From Pleurotus djamor (taxonomy: Eukaryota; Basidiomycota; Agaricomycetes; Agaricales; Pleurotaceae), in NCBI GenBank assembly GCA_029747585.1, contig JAPEVF010000164.1:1-64000 (forward strand): a stretch of DNA of 64,000 bases, in the 5' to 3' direction. The notes under the pieces were generated by a model that saw nothing but the letters and a program-made list of their open reading frames with translations, was not told the DNA's origin and made no database searches. Below, in pieces: positions 1 to 12,285 of this stretch (the stretch's first letter is position 1; every line of letters starts with the position of its first letter). A program made the translations under genes and the position numbers.

Positions 1-3000
1 TTACCGAATGTATCATAGTCTAGCCTGCATACACATTATACATCTATCTATCTAACTAGATCACACCAGAACTCATCATATGAACGAACGAGGCGATCAA
101 TTACTTACGAGAGATTAGCTTGCCGGGGAAATGGCCGTATACTCCGGGAAAAAAGAAGCGTCAAAAGTAATCCAACCATGAGAAAGAACCCGGCGAAAAC
201 TCATCCTAGGCAGCCGCAGCGCCCACAGCAACTCACCGTCACAAGGATCAAGGAAAAAAAGATGAAGATGGGAGGACGTAAACGCGTTTACTTTTCCATT
301 GGAACATCGAGAGAAGTTGTCTGCGCCTTATTTGATTGGGAACCAAGGTCACCCGGTCACGGTGGGCTTCTGGCCTTCTGGACATAACCCAAGATGATAG
401 GATCCAGACTTATGTGTCGAGTAAATTACTTGATGTGTCGATGTGTCGATGACATATGCACCTGTCAAGACTTTCGGGGATCGGAAGAAAAAAAATAAAC
501 GGTCATTTGAGCATTGGACGAGTTTGGGTAAAATCCAGAAATCCATCCGTCTTGGGAATGTTGATTTTGATGTAAATCCCTCACTGCGCCCCTAGCCTCT
601 TTGCCTGAAGCCTTCTGAAACGAGTGAGATAGGCGTGATCGAGCTTAGTATCCCGCTAGTACCGTCATGGCTACCCATTCGAAGGGTATCGTATATGGTA
701 CGTTTCACTTTAGGTTCGCGGAATGGAGGACGCCTTGACCGGGCACGTGTGAAAAGGTTGTTCAACCGCAACAGCATCGTCTCCAAAAATTTCCGTGGTC
801 GTATCGTATCGTGAAAAAAGTGGTCTGGAATTTCCAAGGACTCTCGCATGCAGCTGTCACTCGGTATACTCAGATGACCTGATGACGATATAAATTGTCG
901 GTGGGATTCAGGGGCGGTGGCGATTGGCAAGGGGCAGAAAGGGTTGGAAAAGGGAGAAGAAGGTTATGTCGGGGCAGGTGGGCGCCATATACGGAGGACC
1001 GGTAAGGTTTCGGCGATCAGGTCATCAGAGCATCAGATTGTCTGGGTGGGTGCATAGATAAGTGGATGGCGAGATGGAGTCTGTTGATAAGGCAATGAGA
1101 TGGTCAGATCAAGCTGAAGCCTACTTGATCTGCGTCGCCCATGTGGTGAGGCGACACTTGCGTCAGTTTCGTTGTGAAGACGGATGGACAGAGCGTACCA
1201 CATTGGGTTGCGTATGGATGGATGGCGGCGCCGTTCCGGATTCAAAAGTCTAACTCCACGATGTACGCCGAAGATTCTGCAGGTGGCTTCCATGTGGACT
1301 GTCCGTGAGTTAATCTCTGTTGGGTGAATTTCAGCATGTGGTCCACCCGTGGCATCTCCTATCGGTGTCCGAACGGATGAGAATACTCTAGGCGGGAAGT
1401 TATGGGCGGAGGGTTTGAGCTATATTTTAGGTTGAAGCCGTTGGGGATGGGAACGAATCGCTGGGGAATGTGTAGGTAGATAGTGAATCTTCAGGTTTGA
1501 GTTTGCAATTTTTCATTGATTTCTTTTAATTTTCAATAGCATGCGAATGAAATGGGTTCTCGACCACCGTTTGCTTGTGCAGGCGGATAACGTTGCGCAT
1601 CCGGAGAAATGAGGGCACATAACGAGACGGGAATCCTAATTCCTGAGCCCACGAAGCTGAGATTTTTTGAGGGGCATGTGGTTCGGTTCCCCAGATTGTG
1701 GCGGGACAAAATGATCATCCGGTGACGACTGAAGGAGTGTATGTGCACGACGAACAAAGCCTTATCGCAAACTCAGCATGCATCTGAAACGCAAAAGAAA
1801 ATGAGCTTATGACTGGCATAGGAAAAGATACGCCCAAGCTATTCGCGGATCGTGCGGAGAGGTACGGCTTCGAGAGGGCTTCGAGACCTGTTGAGCTTGT
1901 ACGTAGGTTGATTCGGCGGTGCGCTGACTTGCACGAAAGGGTCCCAGGTTGGCCGTGTGTAACCTAGGTGACGCAGCGACAAGTTACGAAGCTGGAGCGA
2001 TTAGCCCTGGAACGGGTCATGATAAGGAACGGGAGGCTGACAGAGGCTGGCAATCCTTTTCAGGCCAAGTATGATAGAAATGGAGAGATTGCGATCGTTG
2101 GATTATTCGGTGTATGTGCAGTGCCGGGCATCCCCATCCTGCAGGAACAGGTCTGACCTTGTAACTACCCAAGAGTGCCTACGAGAACAAGGTCAGAGAG
2201 GTCTACTACTCAGCTTCAATCTCACCATTCTGTACGCCTGCACGATAATTTCAAAGCCAGGGGTATGAATAAACAAGCTTGAAGGAAGATTTAGAGGACA
2301 CGATGCAGCTATGTGGATCAGCTGGATCGTATGTTCTAGCAAGCGATCAAACGTGTCTCTCTTCGCATCTGGGAGGGACGAATCTAGCTTCGGGATGTAA
2401 AATGTCCCTGTCAGACATTAGAGTGCAAAGATTATCTCAAGGGTCGAAGAACAAGACTCACCAAAAGTATAAATCAAGCCAAGCGGGTCCGGTGAATTCA
2501 GTAGAAGATCGTCATTTGACACGACAAGAAATAGAACAAGAACCCGAGTCGAAGTCATTTCGAGAACAAAGACACGAAAAAAGTTCAAGTCCGCGCGTGT
2601 GGCGTAACCTAAGTGAGAAGAGGTTTTCTACGGTTGAACGGTTTTGTCATGATAGAGATATGTTAATTGGAGTATGTTCTCCAGGAAAAAGGTTTATGTC
2701 GTTGTTGTTTCAGAACACTGATTGGGTGCAGGTTCGCTGCATGCGCAGATCCACGACGGATATACGATCATGATGTTGACGCGATAGGCATAGGCTGACC
2801 TAGCCATGACAAGCAAAAGATGCTGATCGTCTCGAAAGTGCCAGGTGGAGGGATACCACAGTCTACAGCGCGACCAGGATTGGCCAAGACTGATCGCGGT
2901 TCCTTCGTTTGTATTACGGGGTCAAGCTCAGAAAGGGCTGCGATATAGTTGAAGTGCGCACCTCCACGGAAGACTTCACAGTTAGAACGTTTGAACTTGA

Positions 3001-4114
3001 CCCGTAGTTGAAAATAAATGACCAAAAATGAAGTGACTTGGGAGTGATATAAACTTGTGGTAGGCTTTGCATCCGCCCTCCACTAGTATTCGCCTCCTCG
3101 CACCTTGAAGCTGTAAAGATACAAGAGACGCGGGGGCGGAGATACCAATGTCTTTGGTGTTATCCAAGGTGCTGGGATGCACCCTATTATTCCTTAAAAT
3201 TGCTTGCAAAGGCGTCGAGATCTCAAGAAGAGGCGAGCAAGATTTCTTTCAACAACAGAGGCGCCTCCGATAGACACATATTGCGAGAAACGGAACAGTA
3301 ATGGAGTAAGCAGCGAGGCAGCAGAGGCTAGGCAGCTGTGGTGGCACTTAGAAAAGCTGGTATTCCTTAAAAACCAAACACTCGACAGCCCTGACAAGGA
3401 AGCGCTCGCTCAAGCGCTCACCGGCACCCCTTGGTCAACAACGATGACAACGAAGCCCTCGTGAACCGTCGCTGATCGTGCTCTTCTACAGCACCGCTGG
3501 TGTATAGGTCTCGGTTCATGCTGCGCTAAAATAACAATAACTCCCGTGGTGTCATTTGTTACAGACGACAATCACTTGCCCGCAAATTCATCCATGGAAC
3601 ACGCGAGGGGACTCAGGGGAGCATGATCAGGATGATTTATCCTGGACTTTTCGAGGGAGCTGAGGGCCACCAAATGAGCGACTAGCCTGCGATTTCCATT
3701 CGACTCTCGTTGCTTCTGAGGCGAGACCTCGGATCGTGAGTGCCCTTCTAGCGTTGTCAAGGCCTCAACCTCGGTGAACTATAATACCCCCCGCGTCTCC
3801 AACCGCTGATACTTCCCAGAATATTGTGGAGAATGTCCTAATTGATTAGCCGTATCATGACTTCTCTTCGACCACACGACATCTTTTGATGTAATACAGC
3901 TTCGACGCGCTTCCTCGGAGCAATAAACCCTCAACGCCATCGATTGTCGTACCCCATTCCTTGATATTCGGTATGTTATGGGACAAACCGCTGGAGCTCG
4001 ATACTTCCGACATAGGTCCTTTGCGCTGGTTGGTCTCGGCGAAACTCGCTCACTGGCAATGAACCTGCTTCCTGTCGACGCGTATACATGGTCACTGTCG
4101 AGCTAGATAGGACG
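1..4114. other. No defensible gene; intergenic or decayed sequence
   Basis: I see no recognisable protein family, RNA gene or clear exon/intron structure here. Open frames are short (the longest is 164 codons at 2279-2773 on +) and none resembles a known domain. A short stretch at about 3290-3464 (+) reads like ordinary protein (an EAAEARQLWWHLEKL-type helix) and could be a leftover exon, but nothing around it completes a gene. Confidence 0.4.
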
Positions 4115-4124
4115 TATATATAAA
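4115..4124 (+). promoter_or_regulatory. TATA box of the AA9 gene
   Basis: TATATATAAA lies 58 bases upstream of the AA9 start codon at 4182, a usual distance for a fungal TATA box with a short 5' leader. The assignment is by motif and position only. Confidence 0.6.
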
Positions 4125-4181
4125 GAGCGCGAATGTTGCCCAATTACCGTTGCTCCAGTCAAGGGTGTAAATTGTGAAGAA

Positions 4182-5488
4182 ATGGCCTTCTCGCTTCTCG
4201 CTCTCGTTGCTTCATTCCTCGTTGCCCGTGTCGTTGCACATGGTGGTGTGACTTCATACACAATAGGAGGTAAGTATCCCTACTTCTTGGTTTAGCATCG
4301 TCCTCAAAGACCTGGTTAGGACAAACCTTCGTTGGATGGTCCCCATATAATGATGCCAACAGTCAAACTACCATTGAACGTCCATACAGTGAGTTCAAAC
4401 CGTCCATTGTGCCCATCTCATCGCTAACTCATTCAACAAGGCTCTTACGACCCGTAGGCTACCCCGTTCATAATCCCTGCGCATTTCCCCCCTAACATCT
4501 CTCCCAGTATCCTCAGCGTCACCGACCCAGTATGTCGTGACCATACGCAGATTTTAACACGGAACTGACGATGTGTCTGCCCAGAAAATGAGCTGCAACA
4601 ACAACGGTCAAGCCGGCCCTCACCAACTCACCACCTCTGTCCCAGCTGGTACTGAAATCATCGCCCACTGGAGGTTGGTTCCACCTCATATGTAAATTAG
4701 CATCATGTTCTCATCGGTGGTCAGCCAATGGACCCATGCTCAAGGTCCTGTTATGGTCTACATGGCCAAATGCCCTGGATCGTGCACTGCGGCGAGCAGC
4801 TCCACTCTCAGCTGGTTCAAGATCGCAGAAACCGGTACGTCGCCTACAATCCTGCTCGGCGATGCCCCTGATCAATAATGTGTCCTCTAGGGTTGGTATC
4901 AGGATCTCTTCCATCCGGAGTCTGGGGAACTGGCCAGGTCATGGACACACTCTCGTACTCTGCTAAGATTCCTGCGGCTCTTGCCCCCGGTGAATATATG
5001 ATCAGGGTACGTATCTTTGCAACTTTTTCCCGTGAATATTTTGGTCTGACGATATTCTGAATAGCATGAGCTCCTCGCCCTTCACCAGGCCAACACACCT
5101 CAATTCTACCCTGAGTGTGCGTACTACTACTAAGACTTGCGTTTAAGCAAAGCTATCTGCTGAACTCGATTCCTTCCCTCCAGGCGCTCAGTTGACCATC
5201 ACTGGTAGCGGCACCAAGACCCCAAGTGGTTCCTTCTTGGTTCAGTTCCCCGGTGCGTTCGACAACCCATCCATTCTCTATTATATCGTGACATTGTATG
5301 GCACTCTTTAGGCGGATACAGCGCCTCGGATCCCAGCATCAACATGAACATCTACACCGCTGAAGCTGCCTCAACCACCACCTACAAGGTCCCTGGTCCC
5401 GGTACGTACTCATTCAGTCGGTCATTGATGTGGAAAATATATTTACTTTACTTTTTCTTCCCCCTTAGCCGTTTGGAATGGCCAGTAA
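4182..5488 (+). CDS. AA9 lytic polysaccharide monooxygenase, secreted, no CBM
   Basis: This is a copper-dependent enzyme that oxidatively cleaves cellulose or related glucans outside the cell. The spliced protein is about 245 residues with around nine exons and introns near 50 bp. Residues 1-19 form a signal peptide, and cleavage after VVA leaves His-1 (HGGVTSY), half of the histidine brace. The second copper ligand is His in WTHAQGPVMVY (mature residue about 79). The axial Tyr is in QFYPECAQL (about 165), with a preceding His in LLALHQAN. The conserved YDPILSVTDPKMSCNNNG segment requires splicing out 4457-4507, which has a CTAAC branch point. The protein ends GPAVWNGQ with no linker or CBM1, so it is a single-domain enzyme. 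Exon 1 is 4182-4269, exon 2 is 4320-4388, and the stop is 5486-5488. Regioselectivity (C1/C4) cannot be read from sequence alone. Confidence 0.95.
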
Positions 5489-6318
5489 TCGCGCACGCTA
5501 CGGTGTCTGAGTGACTGAGACACATAAATATACTTTATTCGTGTTCACTTTAATATCGTCATGAATGTCTTTGCTTGCGTAAAGTGTACAATGGTATCCG
5601 GTTTGATGAATCATGGTAGTTCTTCCTCGCTCCAGCTCGCCCCCCACCGTCCTCCTTGAAGGAAAGAGTTAGGGATGTTGGCTCAGTCCCCTGTTCGCCA
5701 TCCAAGCCAGTCCTCTATACAGAGTGTTGCTGATAGTTTTGGCCCAGCTGTCTTCAATGGCTTCGAACTCGATTTCTTCGATTTCTTCGAATGCGACAGC
5801 CACTTGACCCATGGCTAGGAGTAGTTGTTCGCACATTTTTGCGAGATGATTATCCTACTGCACACAGTAATTCAGTCCGCAGTCAAGTAGATGGACATGT
5901 TTGCGGACCTGAGATATTAAGACGGGAGGGATCCTACTTGAGCGAGTACTCACTCCTTTGTCTTATATACCAACTTGCTTCCGTTTTATATCGGCTCCCA
6001 TAAGTAGCTTGACCGAGACAATGGCATGAGACACGCTAGGAGACAGGTGACGGCCTAGTTTTGGTTTAAGATCCTCGTATGCAATATCATGTCCCTTGTG
6101 CGAGCACTCTGTAAGGCTGCTTAAACGAGTAAGAAACCGATAAAGCATCCTCGGTGAATGGCATCTGGAAAACAGCTCCTGTCTTTCTCCTGAAGCAGTC
6201 GTCACGCGTAACGCGATCTAGCAACCTCACCTTCCAACGCGACGTCCACAACTTCAGCTTCAACTCTCATTGCCATCACTCATCTCTTTCGAGAGAGGTG
6301 CCTTCGCAGCTCGCACCA
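5489..6318. other. Intergenic: AA9 3' region and p150 upstream region
   Basis: These 830 bases separate the AA9 stop from the dynactin start and are read as 3' UTR of the first and promoter/5' UTR of the second. No further gene or repeat was recognised. Confidence 0.5.
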
Positions 6319-9300
6319 ATGAGCGGCGTCCCAGGAGTAGGCGTAGGGACGATAGTCGAAATCCCTGCAGGACGTGGTGTCGTTCGTTTCGTTGGTGCAA
6401 CGTCCTTCGCGCCTGGAAATTGGGTCGGCATAGAGCTCTATGAGCAAAAGGGCAAGAACGATGGCACTGTCAATAATGAAGTATACTTCAACTGTAAAAT
6501 GGGCTTTGGGATGTTTGTTAGGCCAAGTCAGGTCAAGGCGACATTTGGTATGGAAGAAACGACCCCAGTATGTGTTTTGTTTCTTTATTCGAATGGAAAT
6601 ACTAGAGATTGATGTGACTACTAGCGACCACCCGCCACAAGACCGACGCTTGGGCATCAGAGGACTAATTCACTGCGGTCAGTAAATGTGCCTTCATCGC
6701 CACGCTCAGCGAGCCCAGCAAAGCCGTCTTCCTCAGCATCTTCGGCTGGTGGACGTACGCCTTTGCTGAGGAGTGGTCAAGCATCTCCCACGAAGCGTAG
6801 TCCATCCATCTCGACGAAACAAATACCACCGTCTTTGTCTGCGCCGTCTCTTCAGTCTAGGCGGTCTCTTGCCCTACGCCAGTCTTCAAGTGGATCTTCG
6901 CAGTCGCAGGATTCTGCTTCCGGAGGTGGACTACAGGCGTCCGTATCAACGTCCCCTACGCGAACTCGGGCACGCAATATATCACCCGGCACTCAGGCCA
7001 ATGTCATCCAAGCTCGGCGAACGTCTTCACCTCTCGCGACTGGACCCCTCCTCCAATCTCAATCAACACCTCAACTAGTAAGAGTCCAGCGCGCACCATC
7101 AATATCCATGAAGCCTCCTCCCGTACCACCGTCTCGAGTTCTCTCAACCCCAGAGCTACCTGATGAAGACCCTCCTCGCGCAAGTCCAGCATCGTCACCT
7201 TTAATATCGACCATCCCACCGCCTGTTGCTCATGAACCGTCGGATCTGTTTGCACCATCTGGAATACAACCTTCAGCATCCCATGATACGGTTGTGTCTT
7301 CGTCAAGTAACAGTACCGCGACTTTACTTTCAAAGCTCCGTCTCTACGAGTCAAAATCGGCTTCGGACCAGCATACTATCCACAGTCTACAGACCAAGCT
7401 CACGGAAACCGAGACAATCCTTAATACCATCAAGCCCAAACTTACGGCCAAGCTCACTCAGCAACAGTCAACCATCGCTACTCTTACGTCTTCAATATCT
7501 CAGTTAAAGGCGGAAGTTGCTGAGGCGGTCAAGGAAGCTAATGACGCGAAAGAGGAGCGCGAAGCATTTGAGACGAGGATAGAGGATCTGACAGAACAGG
7601 TGGAGATGTCGATGTTGGATAGAGAAGTTGCAGAGGAGAAGGCGGAAAGTGCGGTCGAGGAGTCTCGAGAGATGAAGGAGAGGATTGCGATGTTGGAAGT
7701 CGAATTGAATGTTTTGAAGAAAGGCGGAGCTGGTGCTGCAGATTCCGCGGAAGATGGTGAACCTGTTGATGCGGGTAAGGACAGTCTGGCCTATATTCAG
7801 CTTGAGAAGCAGAACGAACGGATGAAGGAGGCTTTGGTGAAGTATATGACTCTCGGTTCTTCCTCATGTTACCTGTATTAACGTCCCCTGAAGGCTACGC
7901 GACATCTCGCAAGAGAATGAGAGGGAACATCGGAGGCGTATAGCAGAGTTGGAAAAGGATGTTGATGGCTTTGACGAAATACAGAGTTAGTCAAGCGGCT
8001 TCACTATTGACTCACCTCACCTTTGATCTCCTCTTTCTCAGCCCAGTATGAGTCAACTCTTGGTCAACTCACCAATGCCGAGATTCTCATTGATGAGTTG
8101 AAGGCGCAACTTGATGCTGCCGCTGGAGCCGACGAACTGCTCGTTCAACTGACCGACCGTAACGACATGCTCAGCGAAGTGCGTCCATTCAGTCTCTCCT
8201 TCTCCAAGAATTTTCTGACTGTCGTCCATAGAAAATCCATGAGATGCAGATCACCATCGAAGACCTTGAATCCCTCAAGGAGCTCAATGATGAGCTGGAA
8301 GAGAGTCATGTTGAAACGGAGCGAGCTCTGCAGGAAGACCTTGGTATGATCAGTTTCTGCCTTTCTACCATCAATCACTCATCTCATTGACGGTCAATAG
8401 ATGCCAAGGATTCGGAGATTCGCGAGCATATCCGCAAAAGCGAAGCACTTGAAGAAACCTGCCAGGATCTCGAAGGGACCATCTCCCAATTCAGGGAATT
8501 GGTGGTGCAGCTCCAAGGGTGAGTTCATTTCCGTCGATGTTTCATCGCTCGTTGTTGTTGTTAATGTATTGCGGTTTTCAAGAGAACTTGATGCGCTTCG
8601 AACGCAGACGCAAACGGCACAAACCGAATCTGATAGGGCAGCCTCGCAGACTGCCGCTATGATTGCGCTAAACCTCAAGTTACAGTCGTCTGCGTCGAAG
8701 AACCAGGCACGCAACATTGAACTTGAGCTTGCGAAACTTGAGGCCAAGGAGGCGAGGGAGTTGCTCACTGTGGTACAGGTAATCATTTCACTCCTGGACA
8801 TATGTGGTCATGAGTTAACGTTCATGAAATACGCAGCCCTATCTTCCGCAGTTGTATGTGGAATCCGATAGTGATGCCACAAGCTGCTACTTCTTCTTCC
8901 TTCGGCTGGCTGGTAAGACTGATCTCATCAGTTCCCTCGCCGCTCAAGCCCATGGCCTTCCCGACTCGTGCAACGGTCCTGTCACAGAGGTTCTCATGGG
9001 GATATGCGATGTAGGCGTCTATACACCTGGCTTGCTCTCTCTTCATTCTCAACTTTATGACAGATGCGCGGTAATTTGGCTACCCTTTCAACACTTTGCA
9101 AGCGCTTTGCGGCTGTTCTGCGTCGCTGTGACCCCGACTCATTTTTGTCCCTCGGGCGCTTGTACCCAGAAATAGCTCCTCTGGAGAAACGCGTTGATAT
9201 GCACATTGATTTGCTTCGCCGTGATGAATTCCGTGAAATGGAATGTGTCTCCGACGTAGCCAAGATACAAGCGCAATTCGAGCATCTCGCAGAAGCATAC

Positions 9301-11162
9301 TTCAGTGGCTACGAACAATTCGACATGGGCGAGACCGAGCTTGGCCATGCCCTCATGTTGGAGAACGATCTTGATTCATTTGTTGCCTCTGTTGGCTTGA
9401 GCAAGACAGCTGTTACAGACATACTCAAGGATCCAGGTGCGTGTCCCCCGTTTGTTTTTACATAGACATCAGTATCCCTGACGAACTACATGTAATGGTC
9501 AGATGTCGTCCTTGACATGGGAGGATTCGATCCTGAAACGGAGTTCTTCCAACCAATGCAGAGTGTTCTCGATCAATGCAAAGGCCCCAGGACATTGTCA
9601 AAGTGCGTGGACCGAATTGTTTGCCTGGACTACATGCTTATTCATTTTTGCAGGAAAATCACGAAGCGTTTGGATGATCTCGTGCTGGATTCAGCCGCCT
9701 TGAAGCCCCATCTAATCCCCCACTTCAAGTCGTTAACCGACATGCTGAATGAACTGCTGAACTTTGGTATCTCTGTGAGCATGTGCACATGATCGCGTGT
9801 TTTCCATTAACTCACGCACAACTTCAGCTCGCACAATTGATATTGTCCCATCGCAATGATGCCAGAAGCGCAAAGTCATCATTCCAACTGGCGACCGTCC
9901 TGTCATATGCGAAACAGTCGGCCCAGGCCATGGTCGCCAAAGATGCTAAACCAGGTGAAACTTGGTGGGAGGCTGTCACGGGCCGTATAAGTCTGCTCAG
10001 CCAAAGTGCCAGCAAGTTATTGCCCCTTACATCAGAACAGGAGAATGTTGTCAAGCGTGCGTCTTCTCATATTCGTTGTATTGCTGTTGTTGATGACATG
10101 TGACAGTCTCTGGCATGCCACCATGGGTGATCAGGGTTGACGAGATCAAAGCAGCCCTCGCTGTCAACGTCGAAGCTGAGCGCAAGGTGGCTTCCCTCAA
10201 TGATGAGATGCAGGCCCTCGTGCGCTCCTTGAAGTCCCGTGACCAAAACATTCAAGAGAAGGTCGTCAAGATCGAAATAATGGAACGACGCATGGAATCA
10301 ATGAAGAAGCAGACCGACCGGATTGCTGAGCTTGAGAGCGAACTCTCCGAGGCCCAGAAGAAAGAGCGAGATCTCTTTGACGAGATGACGCAGCTGCAGG
10401 CTGATGTCGACGAGTACACGAGAGAGAACGCCCAACTGAGAGCTCAGAATGCGGGGCAAGATCGGCCAGGTGATTATCACGCATTCTGGAAGATGTTCTC
10501 TATATTCACGTGGAATCACAGGACCAGCACCCGTTGTCGAGGCCGAAGCGCCTCCAATAGAAGGCAGCCTGGAAACTTCGCACTTGTTAGAACAGGTCAG
10601 CATGACTTTGCTAAAATTCTAACCGTTAATTCCTGACTCCTCTGCTTAGATCGAGGCGCTACGCGGGACTGTCCGCTATCTACGGATGGAAAATTCCTAC
10701 CTGAAAGGACAGGACTTGGTGCGCGAAATACAGTCCTTGCCACCGCTGCCCGACGTCGCCCCAATCACACGAGAGCCCACACCAGCGTTGGACTCATCAC
10801 CGTCTTCCGAGTCCGATGATTCTGACGATGACTCCGATACGCAGCAAAATTTCCGCCCCACGTTACATTCCCTTGCTACAGAGACCAAAGTCCTCTACAG
10901 GGATGTCCTCAAGTTCTCCTCTGCCCCTAAGGTCGTTGACTTGTCAGAACTCAACAAACGGCGCGCGGAAGCGCGTGCCAAGGCTCAATCAACGACTACC
11001 AATGACGGCGAGGTGGAAACTCAAGGTCGAAATATTTCGAGCAAAGTCTGGATGCCAAGGAAGAGAACGCCCGCCCATCAGGTCATCGAGAGAAAGTTAG
11101 AAGCCGAAAGATTGAGTCGGAGAGTTCGTGGCTTACTGGATAAGGCTAATGCCATAGCCTGA
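6319..11162 (+). CDS. NIP100: Dynactin large subunit p150Glued homologue (CAP-Gly)
   Basis: This is the largest subunit of dynactin, which links cytoplasmic dynein to microtubules and cargo and in hyphae is needed for nuclear movement. Residues about 6-78 form a CAP-Gly domain with the hallmark GKNDGTVN and a conserved GFGMFVRPSQ end. A Ser/Pro/Arg-rich basic linker follows (exon 2, 6625-7841), then a long coiled coil (IHSLQTKLTETET... to about 8.8 kb). The globular p150/dynactin region (about 8835-10120) begins PYLPQLYVESDSDA. A second coiled coil and an acidic Ser/Asp stretch (SSPSSESDDSDDDS, about 10790-10840) follow. Exon 1 is 6319-6567, and exon 2 joins in phase and restores the RPPATRPTLGHQRT segment. 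Exon 3 starts at 7894. Later introns are short and were not all fixed to the base. The start MSGVPGVG sits just before the CAP-Gly domain, as in other fungal p150 proteins. Confidence 0.92.
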
Positions 11163-12285
11163 AGGGACCTCCACTAGTCCCTGGGCCGTACCTCTGCGGC
11201 TGTTCGCCTCGTCTAGATGCCAGCAGTGACCGCTTGACTATTTTATTCGAATGTTTGTGTTTTCTCTTGGTTATCGTCGCAGTCGCTTCAATGCTCTTCA
11301 CAACATGCTACACTAGATACCCCGAACCCATTATATCAGTAAGCTACACATCTAAATAGCCATAACATTCTATGCTAATAAAAATTTAAATGATTATATC
11401 CTGAGGCTAAGTGGCGTGACGTCCCCCTGGCGTACGGGTTTGATGGTGAGATGTTTAAAGTGTGCGCATTGAGGAGGTGGCACGGTCGAGATCAAGGGAC
11501 TAAGTCAAACCGTTTTCGTCGGCCAAGGAACCGACGTCTATAAATTACAGATTTGGCATCGACCAAGAGATCGATGTAGGAACTGGCCGTTTGTTCAATT
11601 CATCATCAATGGATGAAGGAGTTTCGTGTTCGGTGGACAGTTTGGGGCACCATGCAGCGTTCCGCACACTGACGACTCGGACGTCAATGCTGTTGTCGTT
11701 GCCAAAGTCACAACGACGTGTATCGATCGTCGAGCCTCGAGCCTCCGTCAAGTAACAGTCACGACCCTGCAAAACCCCTGCGACGAGAAATCAGCAGCTC
11801 TGCATTTCTTAAGCCTCCCAAAATTGCATTGAGTCAAGGATCGTGTGAGTGATTCGAGGCTTGCGTTATCTTCGGTGCTCGCCCTCACTACTTTTAGTGT
11901 AGCTTCGTGCATAGGACTAGCTGATGAAACGTTACGACAAATTTCCCTGGTTTTGATGCAAGGATTTGAATGATCTGGCATTACCATCAAAGTTTGTGTT
12001 CCAATCTCATCATTCACTGTATCTCATCCCGTTATCGTTCCTGTCACTTACCAGGTGATTGGTTCCGGGGACCCTTATGATCAACCCGTGACGGCTGCCA
12101 AGGGGTTTGGGGCTTATAATATTTCTTTGCCCAATCCCGCATCCCATTCTGTTTCTTCTTCGACGCTCTTTTACGACTCTCACTTCTCTGATCACACTTT
12201 CAAACGCGGGGACCTTTTTCACCCCACCCCCGCACTCGGTCGACCACGTTCTATCTCTTTCTCCCCAAGTCAGCCTAGGGATGCA
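11163..12285. other. Intergenic region
   Basis: This is about 1.1 kb between the dynactin stop and the DUF6533 gene. Short open frames on both strands show no family resemblance. I see only likely UTR and promoter sequence. Confidence 0.45.

Noticed and set aside
2279..2773. 164-codon open frame
   Set aside because: No domain, no codon pattern like the neighbouring genes and no supporting exon structure.
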